Positions 43,511 through 52,172 of a stretch of DNA of 64,000 bases are shown here, piece after piece (within the stretch, counting starts at the first letter, position 1; each line of letters begins with the position of its first letter). The position numbers and the translations under genes are program-made. The DNA lies in NCBI GenBank assembly GCA_002724315.1, contig PBOJ01000014.1:1-64000 (forward strand). The letters are read 5' to 3'. Source of the stretch: Planctomycetaceae bacterium. GTDB taxonomy: Bacteria; Planctomycetota; Planctomycetia; Planctomycetales; Planctomycetaceae. Under the pieces are notes generated by a model. That model was not told the origin of the DNA and searched no databases. It was given only the letters and a program-made list of their open reading frames with translations.

Positions 43511-44791
43511 ATGAGCGACTTCGACAACTGGGCGGAACGTTATAGCGAACGTTTCATCCTGATGCTGTGTTTCTCGGTCATCGTGCTGGCATTGTCCTTT
43601 GGCGTTCAACGCTGGATGCGGCGACGGCGAAATGGCTCGGAGGTCGGGGCGAACCGCCGTTTCAGAGACAGCGTGGTGGTTCTGGGGGTCTGGGGGGGAC
43701 TCTATTTGTTGCTGCTAGTTGTGTCCGTGTTCACGATGAGCCCGTTCCTGGTGCTGGAAGTGTTGGCGTTGCTGGTGCTGAGCCTTGTCGGCGGCGTGCG
43801 GAAGTGGTCGACCGGGCGTTTTTCGGTTGTGGCGACGGTCGTTGTGCTGGCGATGATCGTTGTGGCTGGCGTCCGGGGCATCAACCAGGCCGAGGACGCG
43901 CGGCGAAGATTCCCGTTCACCTCACTCGTCGAACGGTTGGAACCGGCGGCGGCCGTTCCGACCGAGCCACCACTGCTCACCAAGTCTGGAGAAGCTGCCC
44001 TCGAGCGTTCCGAACGCATTTTCGAGAACGGGATGAAGGGTTTCACGAGTGGATACCATTTCCGGCGGGCGTCGTTGGAGATGGTACACGCGAGCCAGGT
44101 GTGGAATTTCGTCAGCAGCGAAGGTTTCGGCATCGGTCGCATGCTGGCACCGACGATCAAAGGAGCGCGGCTGGCGGAACTCCGTACGTGGCGGCAACCG
44201 GTTGCCCCGGAGACCGATGATGTCGGATCGACCGGAGATCGACCGGATCTGTGGTTGCCGCTGAAGGGAGAAAACGTGCCGCGGAAGGCGCTGAACAAAT
44301 TGCACGAGAACCTGTCATTTGATTTTGCGGAGCCGGTGAGCTTTGGTTGGGTCCGCGATCTCGAGCATGTCACCGGTTTTCGGCCACACGCGGTCGCACA
44401 CTTCGATCGGCACAGGGTGACCTTCGGTCACAAGGCGGAAGACGAGATGTCCGCCAAACATGAGGCCGGGTGGAAGCTGGAGCGGGTCGAATTGGTCAGC
44501 CTGCTGAGGAGTGCCGAGCCGCGAGTGTACGTTTCGAGAGACCTGCCGAGGATGGATCAGTTGTCGGAGGTCAAGCGGCGACCACTGGACGGGTTCGAGA
44601 CGGTCGCCCTTCGCGAGCTGCGCAACGGCGAGCCACTGGTTATTCGCAGCCAGGGTGGCCAGGTGAAAATGATGGGGGCCGTGCGAGCTGTCAAACAGTG
44701 TTCGCTGTGCCACGAGGTGCCACGTGGCACGTTGCTGGGTGCCTTCAGCTACGGCTTCCGTGACCAGACTTCGGCGAGTGCGTCGGAGTAA
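43511..44791 (+). CDS. Membrane protein with C-terminal CxxCH haem-type motif
   Basis: This 426-residue protein has four or so hydrophobic segments in the first 125 residues. A long soluble region follows with no recognisable enzyme motif but conserved-looking patches (SFDFAEPVSFGWVRDL, VALRELRNGEPLVIRSQGGQ). Near the end is CSLCHEV (Cys397 to His401), the covalent haem c attachment pattern, then LLGAFSYGF. The layout recalls membrane-anchored sensor or c-type cytochrome proteins, but I cannot name a family. ATG 43511 fits the first helix. The last 43 bases overlap the convergent membrane protein gene. Confidence 0.7.
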   Translation: MSDFDNWAERYSERFILMLCFSVIVLALSFGVQRWMRRRRNGSEVGANRRFRDSVVVLGVWGGLYLLLLVVSVFTMSPFLVLEVLALLVLSLVGGVRKWSTGRFSVVATVVVLAMIVVAGVRGINQAEDARRRFPFTSLVERLEPAAAVPTEPPLLTKSGEAALERSERIFENGMKGFTSGYHFRRASLEMVHASQVWNFVSSEGFGIGRMLAPTIKGARLAELRTWRQPVAPETDDVGSTGDRPDLWLPLKGENVPRKALNKLHENLSFDFAEPVSFGWVRDLEHVTGFRPHAVAHFDRHRVTFGHKAEDEMSAKHEAGWKLERVELVSLLRSAEPRVYVSRDLPRMDQLSEVKRRPLDGFETVALRELRNGEPLVIRSQGGQVKMMGAVRAVKQCSLCHEVPRGTLLGAFSYGFRDQTSASASE

Positions 44792-46260
44792 TCCTGCTGC
44801 CAGCCGGGATCGGTGGCGAGCGCAGCCAGCAGTTTTCCCTGGCGGTGTCGATCGAGAACCACGGTGCGGATGTCGTAACGGCGGAGCCGTTGTCGCCAGT
44901 CGGAGGCCACACCGATCACCTCGAAGTAGTCGGTCCAGGCTTCCGTTGGAACCAGGTGTGCGTGCGAGGTGACCAGCAGACGAATCTGAGACGGTCCCTG
45001 CCAAAGCAGGAAGTCGCTCCACTCGTAGGAGGCCAACACCATCCCGCCGGGGGGGTGACTGGCCAGCCATCGGGTCACTTCGACCGGCGTGGACGCCGAG
45101 ACCATCGGCCGACGCGCCTGCAGCGTTTCGCGTTCGGTCAGCAGTCCACGTACCGCGGGTGTGGAGCTCATCGCGACTCCGGCCACAACCAGGCTGGCCA
45201 GCAGGACGGTGCGTCGTTCCGACGAAGCCAGCGTCGTTGCGACGGGGCATTTCGTGTTGATAGAGGCCGCCTGCAGGGCGAGGACAAGGCCGGCCACCGG
45301 CGCCCACCAGTTGATCATTCGTGAACACGACAACGTGGCCACACCGAGCGCGACGAGCATCAACCAGTTGGAGAATCGCACCCGGCGTCGGCCGGACATT
45401 GCCACGCAGACGACCAGGACGATGCTGGCAAGCATCGCTCGAGCCTGGGATTGGTGCCATTGCAGCGGTTGCCATTCGATGATGTCAGCCAGGTTGGGAT
45501 GCTGCCCGATTTGCCAGATCGACAGGGGCAGGCCGGGACCGTAGGGGGTGGCCACCAACGGCACCAACAACCCGACGGCGGCCTGCCGGAGACGATGGGC
45601 GAATACCCGATCGCTTTTCCAGGAGGGCCAACGGCCGGTGCGTCGGAATCGATCGGCTGCCCGCCCAACCGCATGTGACCCCAGCAGCAACCAGCCGATG
45701 ACGAATGATCCGTGCAGGTTGGCCCAGAGTCCCATCACGATTCCGACGACGATCACCCGCCATATCGATGGCCTGGGGTCGTGCAGCAGGGCCAACAACC
45801 CCACGAAGCAGGCCAGTCCGGCCAGCTGAGGACGGATGATCAGCAGCTGCTGCCAGCCGACGGCCAGGAAGACCGAGGCTCCACAGATCGCTGCAGGGAT
45901 TCTTTGGCGGTGCCGGGATGCCAGGACGGGTGAGACGGTCAGCAGGGCGCACCCGACGACCAGCGTGGCGTAAACCAGCTGCAGGGCTTCGACCCCCCCG
46001 GCCCGCATCAGCTGGAAGGCGATCAGCTGGCTCCAGCGGGCCGTGTCGACCAGTGGCCGGTCGCTTGTGTGCGTCAGAAACGGTTCGGTGGTCGGGGTTG
46101 CGCCACCGTGTTCGATCATCCAGCGGCCGTAGGCCAGGTGGCCCCAGAGATCGGTGTGCCACAGGGGGCGGCGAGCCAGTGCGGACCACAGGCCGGCCAC
46201 GGCGACGACCAGCGCCAGGTGGCCGATGAGTCTCTTGTGGCCGGACAACCGGGGGACCAC
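44749..46260 (-). CDS. Polytopic membrane protein, GT-C glycosyltransferase-like
   Basis: This 503-residue protein has about 10-11 membrane helices and a soluble C-terminal part of about 120 residues. A short acidic and aromatic motif occurs after the first helix (HTDLWGHLAYGRWMIEH), and HGSFVIGW and ANLHGSFV-like loops follow. This resembles GT-C-fold lipid-linked glycosyltransferases and related planctomycete membrane proteins, whose first outer loop carries an acidic catalytic residue. No specific donor or acceptor can be named. It starts with GTG 46260 and ends 43 bases inside the convergent CxxCH protein gene. The RodA gene is divergent from it. Confidence 0.7.
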   Translation of the reverse strand: MVPRLSGHKRLIGHLALVVAVAGLWSALARRPLWHTDLWGHLAYGRWMIEHGGATPTTEPFLTHTSDRPLVDTARWSQLIAFQLMRAGGVEALQLVYATLVVGCALLTVSPVLASRHRQRIPAAICGASVFLAVGWQQLLIIRPQLAGLACFVGLLALLHDPRPSIWRVIVVGIVMGLWANLHGSFVIGWLLLGSHAVGRAADRFRRTGRWPSWKSDRVFAHRLRQAAVGLLVPLVATPYGPGLPLSIWQIGQHPNLADIIEWQPLQWHQSQARAMLASIVLVVCVAMSGRRRVRFSNWLMLVALGVATLSCSRMINWWAPVAGLVLALQAASINTKCPVATTLASSERRTVLLASLVVAGVAMSSTPAVRGLLTERETLQARRPMVSASTPVEVTRWLASHPPGGMVLASYEWSDFLLWQGPSQIRLLVTSHAHLVPTEAWTDYFEVIGVASDWRQRLRRYDIRTVVLDRHRQGKLLAALATDPGWQQDYSDALAEVWSRKP

Positions 46261-46352
46261 CTGCGGTTCCTCGTGAGAAGAGAATCGACTACAACCTCGT
46301 CGCCCGACAGTAGCCGGTCGCCGACTGGGTGGTCAAACACGGGAGAAAAGCG

Positions 46353-47489
46353 GTGCAGCTGGGCGAGGGATTGAAACGGGTGCCCTGGAGTGTGGTCACG
46401 GCGGCCTCACTACTGGCCGCACTCGGACTGGCGGGGATCTCGCGAGGCGATCAGTTGGTCGGATCGGGGCTCCATTTCCACCGACAGCTGATCTGGATGG
46501 CGCTGGCTGTTCCGGCACTGATCATGGCCGCCTGGGTACCGTACCGTTCGCTGCGTCCGGCCAGTTACCTGTTGTTCGGCGTGACGACCGTGCTGTTGCT
46601 GGTGGTTTTCCTGATGCCGGCTCACCATGGGGCTCGCCGCTGGATTCCGATGGGTGTTTTTGACATGCAGCCGTCGGAACTCGCCAAGTTGACCTACATC
46701 CTGGCCTTGTCCCACTACCTGATGTTCCGGCGCAACTTCCGCCACTTCCTGGGCCTGTTCATCCCGTTTCTTTTGACGCTCGTTCCGCTGGTGCTGGTTC
46801 TCAAGGAACCCGACCTGGGGACCGCGTTACTGTTCCTGCCGATGCTGTTCGCGATGCTTCTGGCCGCCGGGGCCCGCGTGAGGCACCTTGTGCTGATCGG
46901 GATGATGGGGGTGGCGGTGACCCCGGTGCTGTGGCTGGGGATGAACGTCGAGCAGAAGTCGCGGGTGGTTTCGCTGTTGACCCAGGTCGAGAACGGTCCG
47001 GCTCCGCGGGGCGACGGGTACCACCTGTTCCAATCCAAGCGAATGTTGTCGCTGGGTGGGACCTGGGGCAGTGACCTGGCCGGAATGCCGGTCGACGATC
47101 CGGCCGCCTACCATCTGCCGGCGGCTCGGACCGACTTTGTCTTCTGCCTGATCGGTGAGCGATTCGGGCTGATTGGCAGCCTGCTGACACTGGCCACCTA
47201 TGCGGTACTGATCATCAAGGGACTTTCAATTGCCGCGTCGACGCGCGAGCCGTTCGGGCGGTTGCTGGCAACCGGGATCGTCACCCTGCTGGCGACACAG
47301 GCGATCATCAACACCGGCATGACAGTCGGGTTGATGCCGATCACCGGCATGACCCTGCCGCTGGTCAGTTACGGTGGTTCGAGCCTGGTCGCGACGGCGA
47401 TCGCGCTGGGGTTGTTGATCAACGTCGCGATCCGACCGGGGTACGAGGTGACGGCCGAGCCGTTTCGGTTTGCGGCCGAAACCAGCTAG
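46353..47489 (+). CDS. rodA: RodA/FtsW-family (SEDS) glycosyltransferase
   Basis: This peptidoglycan polymerase of the SEDS family has about 378 residues and ten membrane helices. Conserved elements are MQPSELAKL, EPDLGTALLFLP, the extracellular loop with LPAARTDFVFCLIGERFG and the closing PLVSYGGSSL. The AARTDFVFCLIGE spelling is nearer RodA than FtsW. GTG 46353 has GGGAG seven bases upstream; GTG 46329 is an in-frame alternative. No class B penicillin-binding protein or mre gene is adjacent. Its presence supports a peptidoglycan-like wall in this organism, though many planctomycetes lack FtsZ. Confidence 0.92.
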   Translation: MQLGEGLKRVPWSVVTAASLLAALGLAGISRGDQLVGSGLHFHRQLIWMALAVPALIMAAWVPYRSLRPASYLLFGVTTVLLLVVFLMPAHHGARRWIPMGVFDMQPSELAKLTYILALSHYLMFRRNFRHFLGLFIPFLLTLVPLVLVLKEPDLGTALLFLPMLFAMLLAAGARVRHLVLIGMMGVAVTPVLWLGMNVEQKSRVVSLLTQVENGPAPRGDGYHLFQSKRMLSLGGTWGSDLAGMPVDDPAAYHLPAARTDFVFCLIGERFGLIGSLLTLATYAVLIIKGLSIAASTREPFGRLLATGIVTLLATQAIINTGMTVGLMPITGMTLPLVSYGGSSLVATAIALGLLINVAIRPGYEVTAEPFRFAAETS

Positions 47490-47531
47490 GTCGTCAAACA
47501 CAATCCGCCGGTGTCCGGCCGAGCCGCGATC

Positions 47532-47816
47532 CTACTTCTGGAAGAAGTCGGTGGGCCCACGCAACGTGTAGTACGGATACTGCACGACCGCCGGTGGCTG
47601 GTTGGCCGGCGGGGACTTCAGATTCTTGGGGGCCTTGTACTCGTACGTGTGATAGTGCCCCCCGTGGAAGGCTCCGCGTGGTTCGTGATCGCCCTCGTGC
47701 ATCACGGTGTGTCCGGCCGGGGTCTGGCCCCGCACGATACCGCGAGGATTTTGACAGCCGACGGCCAGGGAAACGGCCAGGCAGGTCGCCAGGCTCAAGG
47801 CAATTCGCATTTTCAT
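47532..47816 (-). CDS. Small His/Tyr-rich lipoprotein
   Basis: This 94-residue lipoprotein has the signal MKMRIALSLATCLAVSLAVGC with a textbook lipobox (LAVGC). The mature part contains HEGDHEPRGAFHGGHYHTYEY, dense in His and acidic residues and possibly able to bind metal, and a Pro/Tyr-rich end. The family is unknown. It converges on rodA with 42 bases between the stops. A 16-bp perfect palindrome lies just upstream and touches its ribosome-binding region. Confidence 0.7.
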   Translation of the reverse strand: MKMRIALSLATCLAVSLAVGCQNPRGIVRGQTPAGHTVMHEGDHEPRGAFHGGHYHTYEYKAPKNLKSPPANQPPAVVQYPYYTLRGPTDFFQK

Positions 47817-47831
47817 CTTCCAGTGACCCCC

Positions 47832-47847
47832 TCGGTCTCGAGACCGA
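47832..47847. promoter_or_regulatory. 16-bp perfect palindrome before the lipoprotein gene
   Basis: TCGGTCTCGAGACCGA is its own reverse complement. It lies 16 bases before the start of the minus-strand lipoprotein gene, abutting GGGGG of its presumed Shine-Dalgarno region. It could be an operator or, in the RNA, a hairpin next to the ribosome-binding site. Confidence 0.35.
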
Positions 47848-48100
47848 ATGTAGTGTGCCGGATGTGTTCGGTTGGTTTCCGGATGCCCCTGCCGAGCAGC
47901 GGACGTCGTAGCGTTGTTATCGGCTCAGCAGGTCGCCCGAGGCCACAGAATGCGGAAAATCGTTCGAATCCGACCAGTTGCTCCAGTTCATCGATCTTGC
48001 AGCATCGTTGTGATCGGACTAGATTACCGCCCGCCGTGGTGTCGCCGTTCTGTAGTGACTCCCGTTTGAACCGACGTTGCAGTGGTCGAGAGCATTCCAC

Positions 48101-48850
48101 GTGTACATTGCCGTGACTTCTCGCTGCCTGGGTGACCTGCCGTTCCTGGACGCCTGCAGCCTGTTGACCGACTACGGGTACAGCCGGGTCGAGTTCTGGT
48201 TTGACGAGGATGGGGATCATCTCAAGCCCTCCGATGTGGTGGCGGATCTCGAGGGGTTCGCCAACAACTTTCGGGCTTCGTCGAGGTTGACCCCGGTCGC
48301 GTTCTGTTTCGAACAGGTCGTCGATCTCGAGACCTTTGCCGCCATCACCCGGCTGGCGAAGCTGATGCGGGTCGTTCAGATCACTGTGCCGTCGACGCCG
48401 CTGGGAACACCGTTCAATGCCGAGATCGAGCGATTGCAGGATCTGTTGCAGGTGGCCAATGCGGCTGGTGTGCAACTGTCGATTCGCACCCGTACCGGCC
48501 ATCTGACCGAGGACGCTCACACGGCCGTTGAACTCTGCCAGGCGGTCCAGGGTGTCGGGCTGTCGCTGGACCCCTCCTATTACATCTGCGGCCCACACAA
48601 GGGCGAGTCGTACGACCAGGTCTATCCTTACGTCTACCACGTCTACCTGAGAGACACGACGCCGGATCAGATCCAGGTCCAGGTGGGACTGGGTGAGGTG
48701 GATTACGGTCGTCTGATCAGCCAGCTGCGGCGCGAGAATTACGATCGCACGCTCTCGGTCGACTTTTTCCCCGACCAGTACGGCGATCTCGATCGCGCGC
48801 TCGAGCTGCGGAAGATCCGCATGCTGCTGGAATCGCACCTGTTGGTCTGA
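48101..48850 (+). CDS. Sugar phosphate isomerase/epimerase-like TIM-barrel protein (second)
   Basis: This protein of about 249 residues has a xylose-isomerase-like TIM barrel. It opens VYIAVTSRCLGDLPFLDA, has a conserved Glu in SRVEFWFDE, Asp in LSLDPSYY, His in VYHVYLRDTT and Asp in TLSVDFFP at barrel-strand ends where metal ligands sit in relatives. The substrate is unknown, and it is not closely similar to the TIM-barrel protein at 10122-10973. GTG 48101 fits the usual N-terminus of the family; TTG 48077 is possible. It converges on the S1 gene with seven bases between stops. Confidence 0.78.
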   Translation: MYIAVTSRCLGDLPFLDACSLLTDYGYSRVEFWFDEDGDHLKPSDVVADLEGFANNFRASSRLTPVAFCFEQVVDLETFAAITRLAKLMRVVQITVPSTPLGTPFNAEIERLQDLLQVANAAGVQLSIRTRTGHLTEDAHTAVELCQAVQGVGLSLDPSYYICGPHKGESYDQVYPYVYHVYLRDTTPDQIQVQVGLGEVDYGRLISQLRRENYDRTLSVDFFPDQYGDLDRALELRKIRMLLESHLLV

Positions 48851-48857
48851 GACGGGC

Positions 48858-50429
48858 CTAGAAGTCGTTCGGGTTGCCGAACAGGTTCCCGCCGTCTCCG
48901 GTGCCGCCCTTCAGAGCTGATCGCTCGATGCGTTCGATTGGCGGCAGGTCTTCCTCGGGCTGTTCATCCCGACCGGTTCCAGCCGGCCGCTCAGTCAGGG
49001 CCTTCAGCGACAGAGAGATTCTCTGTTGGCTGGCGTCGACGTTGAGGATCTGCACATCGACTGGCTGGCCTTCGCTGAGCACATCGCTGACGCGACGAAC
49101 CCGCGTGTGTTCCAGTTCGCTGATGTGCAGCAGGCCCTCGATGCCGGGTTCGAGTTCCACGAAAGCGCCGAAGTCCATGATCCGCGTGACCGTTCCGCTG
49201 ACCTGGCGGCCGACGGCATACACATCGACCGCTCCTCCCCAGGGATCGCTGGTCAACTGCTTCATTCCCAGGCTGATCCGGCTGCGTTCCTTGTCGATCT
49301 CCAGGATCTTGACCTCGACCGACTGTCCCTGTGTCAGCACCTGCTCGGGATGGTTCAGTCGAGACCAGCTGATCTCGCCGATGTGCAGGAATCCATCGAG
49401 TCCTCCGAGGTCGACGAAGGCTCCGTATTCCTTGAGTGTCTTGACGGTGCCGTTGCGGATCTCGCCGACATTGAGCTGTTTCCACAACTCGGCGGCTGCG
49501 TCCTTGAATTCTTCTTCCAGCAGAGCACGGCGGCTGACGACCAGGTTGCGTTTCCGCGAATCGACCTCGGTCACCTGGACCGAGAGTTTCTGTCCGATGA
49601 AGGGCTCGAGATCCTCGACGTAGGAGCGGTCGACCTGTCCGGCCGGCAGGAAACCCCGCAGGGCACCGACCTGCACTTCCAGCCCACCCTTGTTGGCCTT
49701 GGTCACGATGCAGTCGCATTTCATGCCGATGGTCACGGCATTCCAGTCTCCGCCCACCCGTCGTCGGCCACGCGGCAGGTTCAGCAGGATCAGGCCCTCA
49801 TCGGCGTCGTACTGTTCGACCGCGACGTCGATCACCTGTCCGACCTCCGGCTCACTCTTGTCCCACTGTCGCCGGGGCACGATGCCGTTGGCACGCATGC
49901 CGATGTCGACGAAGACGTAGTCGGAGTCAATGGCCTGAATGGTTCCCTTCAGCCGGCTTCCCTCTTCGAGATCCTCTTCGGATTCGATCCGCTCGCTCGC
50001 TGTGTCCTCGCCTTGCGTGTCGATGCTGGAGACCGCCTGGGCGGCGAGGTCGATCAGCTTGGCGTCGTCGCTGGCCAGGGCGGCTTCGATTTCGGCTTCG
50101 ATTTCCGCGTCGAGGTCGTCATCGGGGGGAAGGTCAACCGGGGGCGCGGCGGCCTGTTGCGCTTTTGGCGGTGGCTCGGCCGACTCTGTCGGCGATTCGG
50201 CCGCCTCGGCGGCCACGTCGGCCAGTTTCTCCTCGACGGTCGGTTCCCCTTCGGCCTGTGTGGACACCGGTTTGGTTCTCGAGGGAATCGGGCGGGCCGA
50301 TTCTCCACCTGTGGGATTCAGCTTCGGCCGTTTCCGCTCGGTCGTGGGAGCAGGCGAGGATTCTGCCTGCTGATCCGAGCCGGTCTCGGCGGGTGTCTCT
50401 TCGGGAGGGTTCGGCGTTGAATCGTTCAC
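48858..50429 (-). CDS. rpsA: Ribosomal protein S1-like protein with four S1 domains
   Basis: This 523-residue RNA-binding protein has four S1 repeats at about 155-225, 228-300, 317-388 and 403-475. The last two are the most typical (EYGAFVDLGGLDGFLHIGEI and FGAFVELEPGIEGLLHISEL). S1 helps bring mRNA to the 30S subunit. An unusual N-terminal extension of about 150 residues is rich in Pro, Glu, Ala and Asp and predicted disordered; a short acidic and Gly-rich tail follows the last domain. E. coli S1 has six repeats in 557 residues. It follows the SUMF1-fold gene by 43 bases on the same strand. Confidence 0.87.
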   Translation of the reverse strand: MNDSTPNPPEETPAETGSDQQAESSPAPTTERKRPKLNPTGGESARPIPSRTKPVSTQAEGEPTVEEKLADVAAEAAESPTESAEPPPKAQQAAAPPVDLPPDDDLDAEIEAEIEAALASDDAKLIDLAAQAVSSIDTQGEDTASERIESEEDLEEGSRLKGTIQAIDSDYVFVDIGMRANGIVPRRQWDKSEPEVGQVIDVAVEQYDADEGLILLNLPRGRRRVGGDWNAVTIGMKCDCIVTKANKGGLEVQVGALRGFLPAGQVDRSYVEDLEPFIGQKLSVQVTEVDSRKRNLVVSRRALLEEEFKDAAAELWKQLNVGEIRNGTVKTLKEYGAFVDLGGLDGFLHIGEISWSRLNHPEQVLTQGQSVEVKILEIDKERSRISLGMKQLTSDPWGGAVDVYAVGRQVSGTVTRIMDFGAFVELEPGIEGLLHISELEHTRVRRVSDVLSEGQPVDVQILNVDASQQRISLSLKALTERPAGTGRDEQPEEDLPPIERIERSALKGGTGDGGNLFGNPNDF

Positions 50430-50472
50430 GGCAGCAGCTCCGATGCAGCGAGGTCGATGGCCCGGTAGTGGG

Positions 50473-51381
50473 CTATTTCGACACCTTCTTCTTGTCGCCG
50501 CTGATCACGGCCGCTTTGACGCACCTCAGGCCGATCGCGTCGCTCTTGACGTGATCGGGAAGCGGCAGTCGCGCGGCACTTCTCAGCGACGGGTACCGGT
50601 CTCGCCACGATCCGCTCCGGATCACCCGCGAAACGAATTTCTTGTTGCCGTCCCATGCTCTGCTGTCCGTGGGAGCACGCTTGTAGTCAGCGTGCCAAGC
50701 ATCGGCGACAAATTCCCACAGGTAGCCGTGCATGTCGTACAGGCCCCAGGGGTTGGGCTTGAGTGCTCCGACCGGGGGATCGTTGCCGGCGGCGTTGCCG
50801 TTGTGCCAGCCATAGGGATCCAGCAGCCCGGCTTTCTTGCCCGTGTCGCCTTTGGCCTGTGCCTTGTCGCCGAAGCTGTAGGCGGTTGTTGTTCCCGCCC
50901 GGCAGCAATATTCCCACTCGGCCTCACTCGGCAGCCGAATCTCCTCGTCGGCCCCGATCAACTTTTCGGCTCGCATCATCAACGTCGCTCTCTGGCAAAA
51001 CACCACCGCTTCCTGCCAACTGAGCATCTCGACGGAATTCCTGGGGCCAGTCCAGCGGCTGGGGTTCTTGCCCATGACCGCTTCCCACAGGTTCTGGGGC
51101 ACCTCGTACTTGGCCATCGAAAACGCACCTGCGATCTTGACGGTCCGGGGCGGTCGTTCGCTGGCGTCACCGCCCTTGGTGCCCATCACGAACGTGGCCG
51201 GGAACTTCCCCTTGCCTGGAGTGATCGCGACGAATTCGCCGTTGAAGGTCTTCAGCAGGGCCTGTCGTTCGGCGGGAGTCATGGGCGATTTCTTGTCGTC
51301 CTTCTTTTCCTGGGCCGGAGCGGTCGAGGCGATCCCGAGGATCAGGGTGGTGATCAAACAGATCCGGAGCGTATCGGGCAT
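50473..51381 (-). CDS. SUMF1/FGE-fold protein lacking the catalytic cysteines
   Basis: This exported protein of about 302 residues has a signal peptide (cleavage near PAQ|EKK) and a formylglycine-generating-enzyme-like C-type-lectin fold. Markers are ATFVMGTKGGD, YEVPQNLWEAVMGKNPS, RLPSEAEWEYCCRAGT, NPWGLYDMHGYLWEF and GLRCVKA at the end. In true formylglycine-generating enzymes two cysteines lie near RYRCAARS; here that strand reads RYPSLRSAARL, without cysteine, so sulfatase activation is unlikely. ATG 51381 gives the signal peptide; an in-frame ATG at 51420 also exists. The S1 gene is downstream. Confidence 0.85.
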   Translation of the reverse strand: MPDTLRICLITTLILGIASTAPAQEKKDDKKSPMTPAERQALLKTFNGEFVAITPGKGKFPATFVMGTKGGDASERPPRTVKIAGAFSMAKYEVPQNLWEAVMGKNPSRWTGPRNSVEMLSWQEAVVFCQRATLMMRAEKLIGADEEIRLPSEAEWEYCCRAGTTTAYSFGDKAQAKGDTGKKAGLLDPYGWHNGNAAGNDPPVGALKPNPWGLYDMHGYLWEFVADAWHADYKRAPTDSRAWDGNKKFVSRVIRSGSWRDRYPSLRSAARLPLPDHVKSDAIGLRCVKAAVISGDKKKVSK

Positions 51382-51513
51382 GGGGGGACTCGTGGTGAGA
51401 AGGTGGCCAGACCACTTCATTACTATCGAAGTTGCCTGCAGGCCGCAACGATTGAAGAGGGACCGGTCCCCGAAGTTTGACGCACGCCGCTCGAGCGGTC
51501 AGAGTGTGCGGTC

Positions 51514-52104
51514 ATGATCGAGCCGGAAACTCGCCCGCCCCGCAGCAGCGAACTGCTATCGAGAACCGCCAGCCGATTGCTGGTGGTCGATGTGCAGCAG
51601 AAATTGCTGGATCACATCCCGGTCTCGGGGACGCTGGTCGAGAACTGCCGGCGGCTGATCCGAGGGGCCCAGGTGCTGGATGTGCCGGTCGCCGCGACCG
51701 AGCAGTATCCCGATGGACTGGGGCCGACTGCGGAGGTGTTGGCCGGCCTGCTGGGCGAGATCCCCGAGAAGCTCCGGTTCAGTTGTGCCGAGTGCCTGGA
51801 CTGGGGTGCGGCGGGCGGCGATGGGGATCAGCGAGACCAGGTGGTCGTCTGCGGCATCGAGGCGCATGTCTGTGTCACCCAGACGGCGTTGGACCTGGCC
51901 GCCCAGGGCTACCGTGTCTATGTTCCCGCCGATGCGGTTGCCAGCCGGCACAAGCTCGACTGGAAGACCGCTCTCGGACGACTCGCCGATTCGGGAATTG
52001 TCGTGTTGACGACCGAGAGCGTGTTGTTCGAGTGGTGTGAGGTGGCCGGGACCGACGAATTCCGGCAGATCAGCCGATTGGTGACCGGAAAAGACGAAGC
52101 TTGA
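51514..52104 (+). CDS. Isochorismatase-family cysteine hydrolase
   Basis: This 196-residue hydrolase has the triad of the family: Asp in VVDVQQKL (about residue 26), Lys in EKLRFSC, and the nucleophile Cys in GIEAHVCVTQTALDL (about residue 118). Family members act on amides such as nicotinamide, or on isochorismate. The short form with FSC after the Lys resembles YcaC/YecD-like members of unknown substrate. It is divergent from the SUMF1-fold gene and lies 68 bases ahead of hemB on the same strand. Confidence 0.88.
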   Translation: MIEPETRPPRSSELLSRTASRLLVVDVQQKLLDHIPVSGTLVENCRRLIRGAQVLDVPVAATEQYPDGLGPTAEVLAGLLGEIPEKLRFSCAECLDWGAAGGDGDQRDQVVVCGIEAHVCVTQTALDLAAQGYRVYVPADAVASRHKLDWKTALGRLADSGIVVLTTESVLFEWCEVAGTDEFRQISRLVTGKDEA

Positions 52105-52172
52105 AACGGGTTCGTACGGGGGGGTACAACGGAGTGAGTGCCACCGTGTCGAAAATTTGCTGACGGCAGCCC

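Noticed and set aside
50473-51381. Naming the SUMF1-fold protein a sulfatase-activating enzyme
   Set aside because: The active-site cysteine pair is not found at the expected strand.
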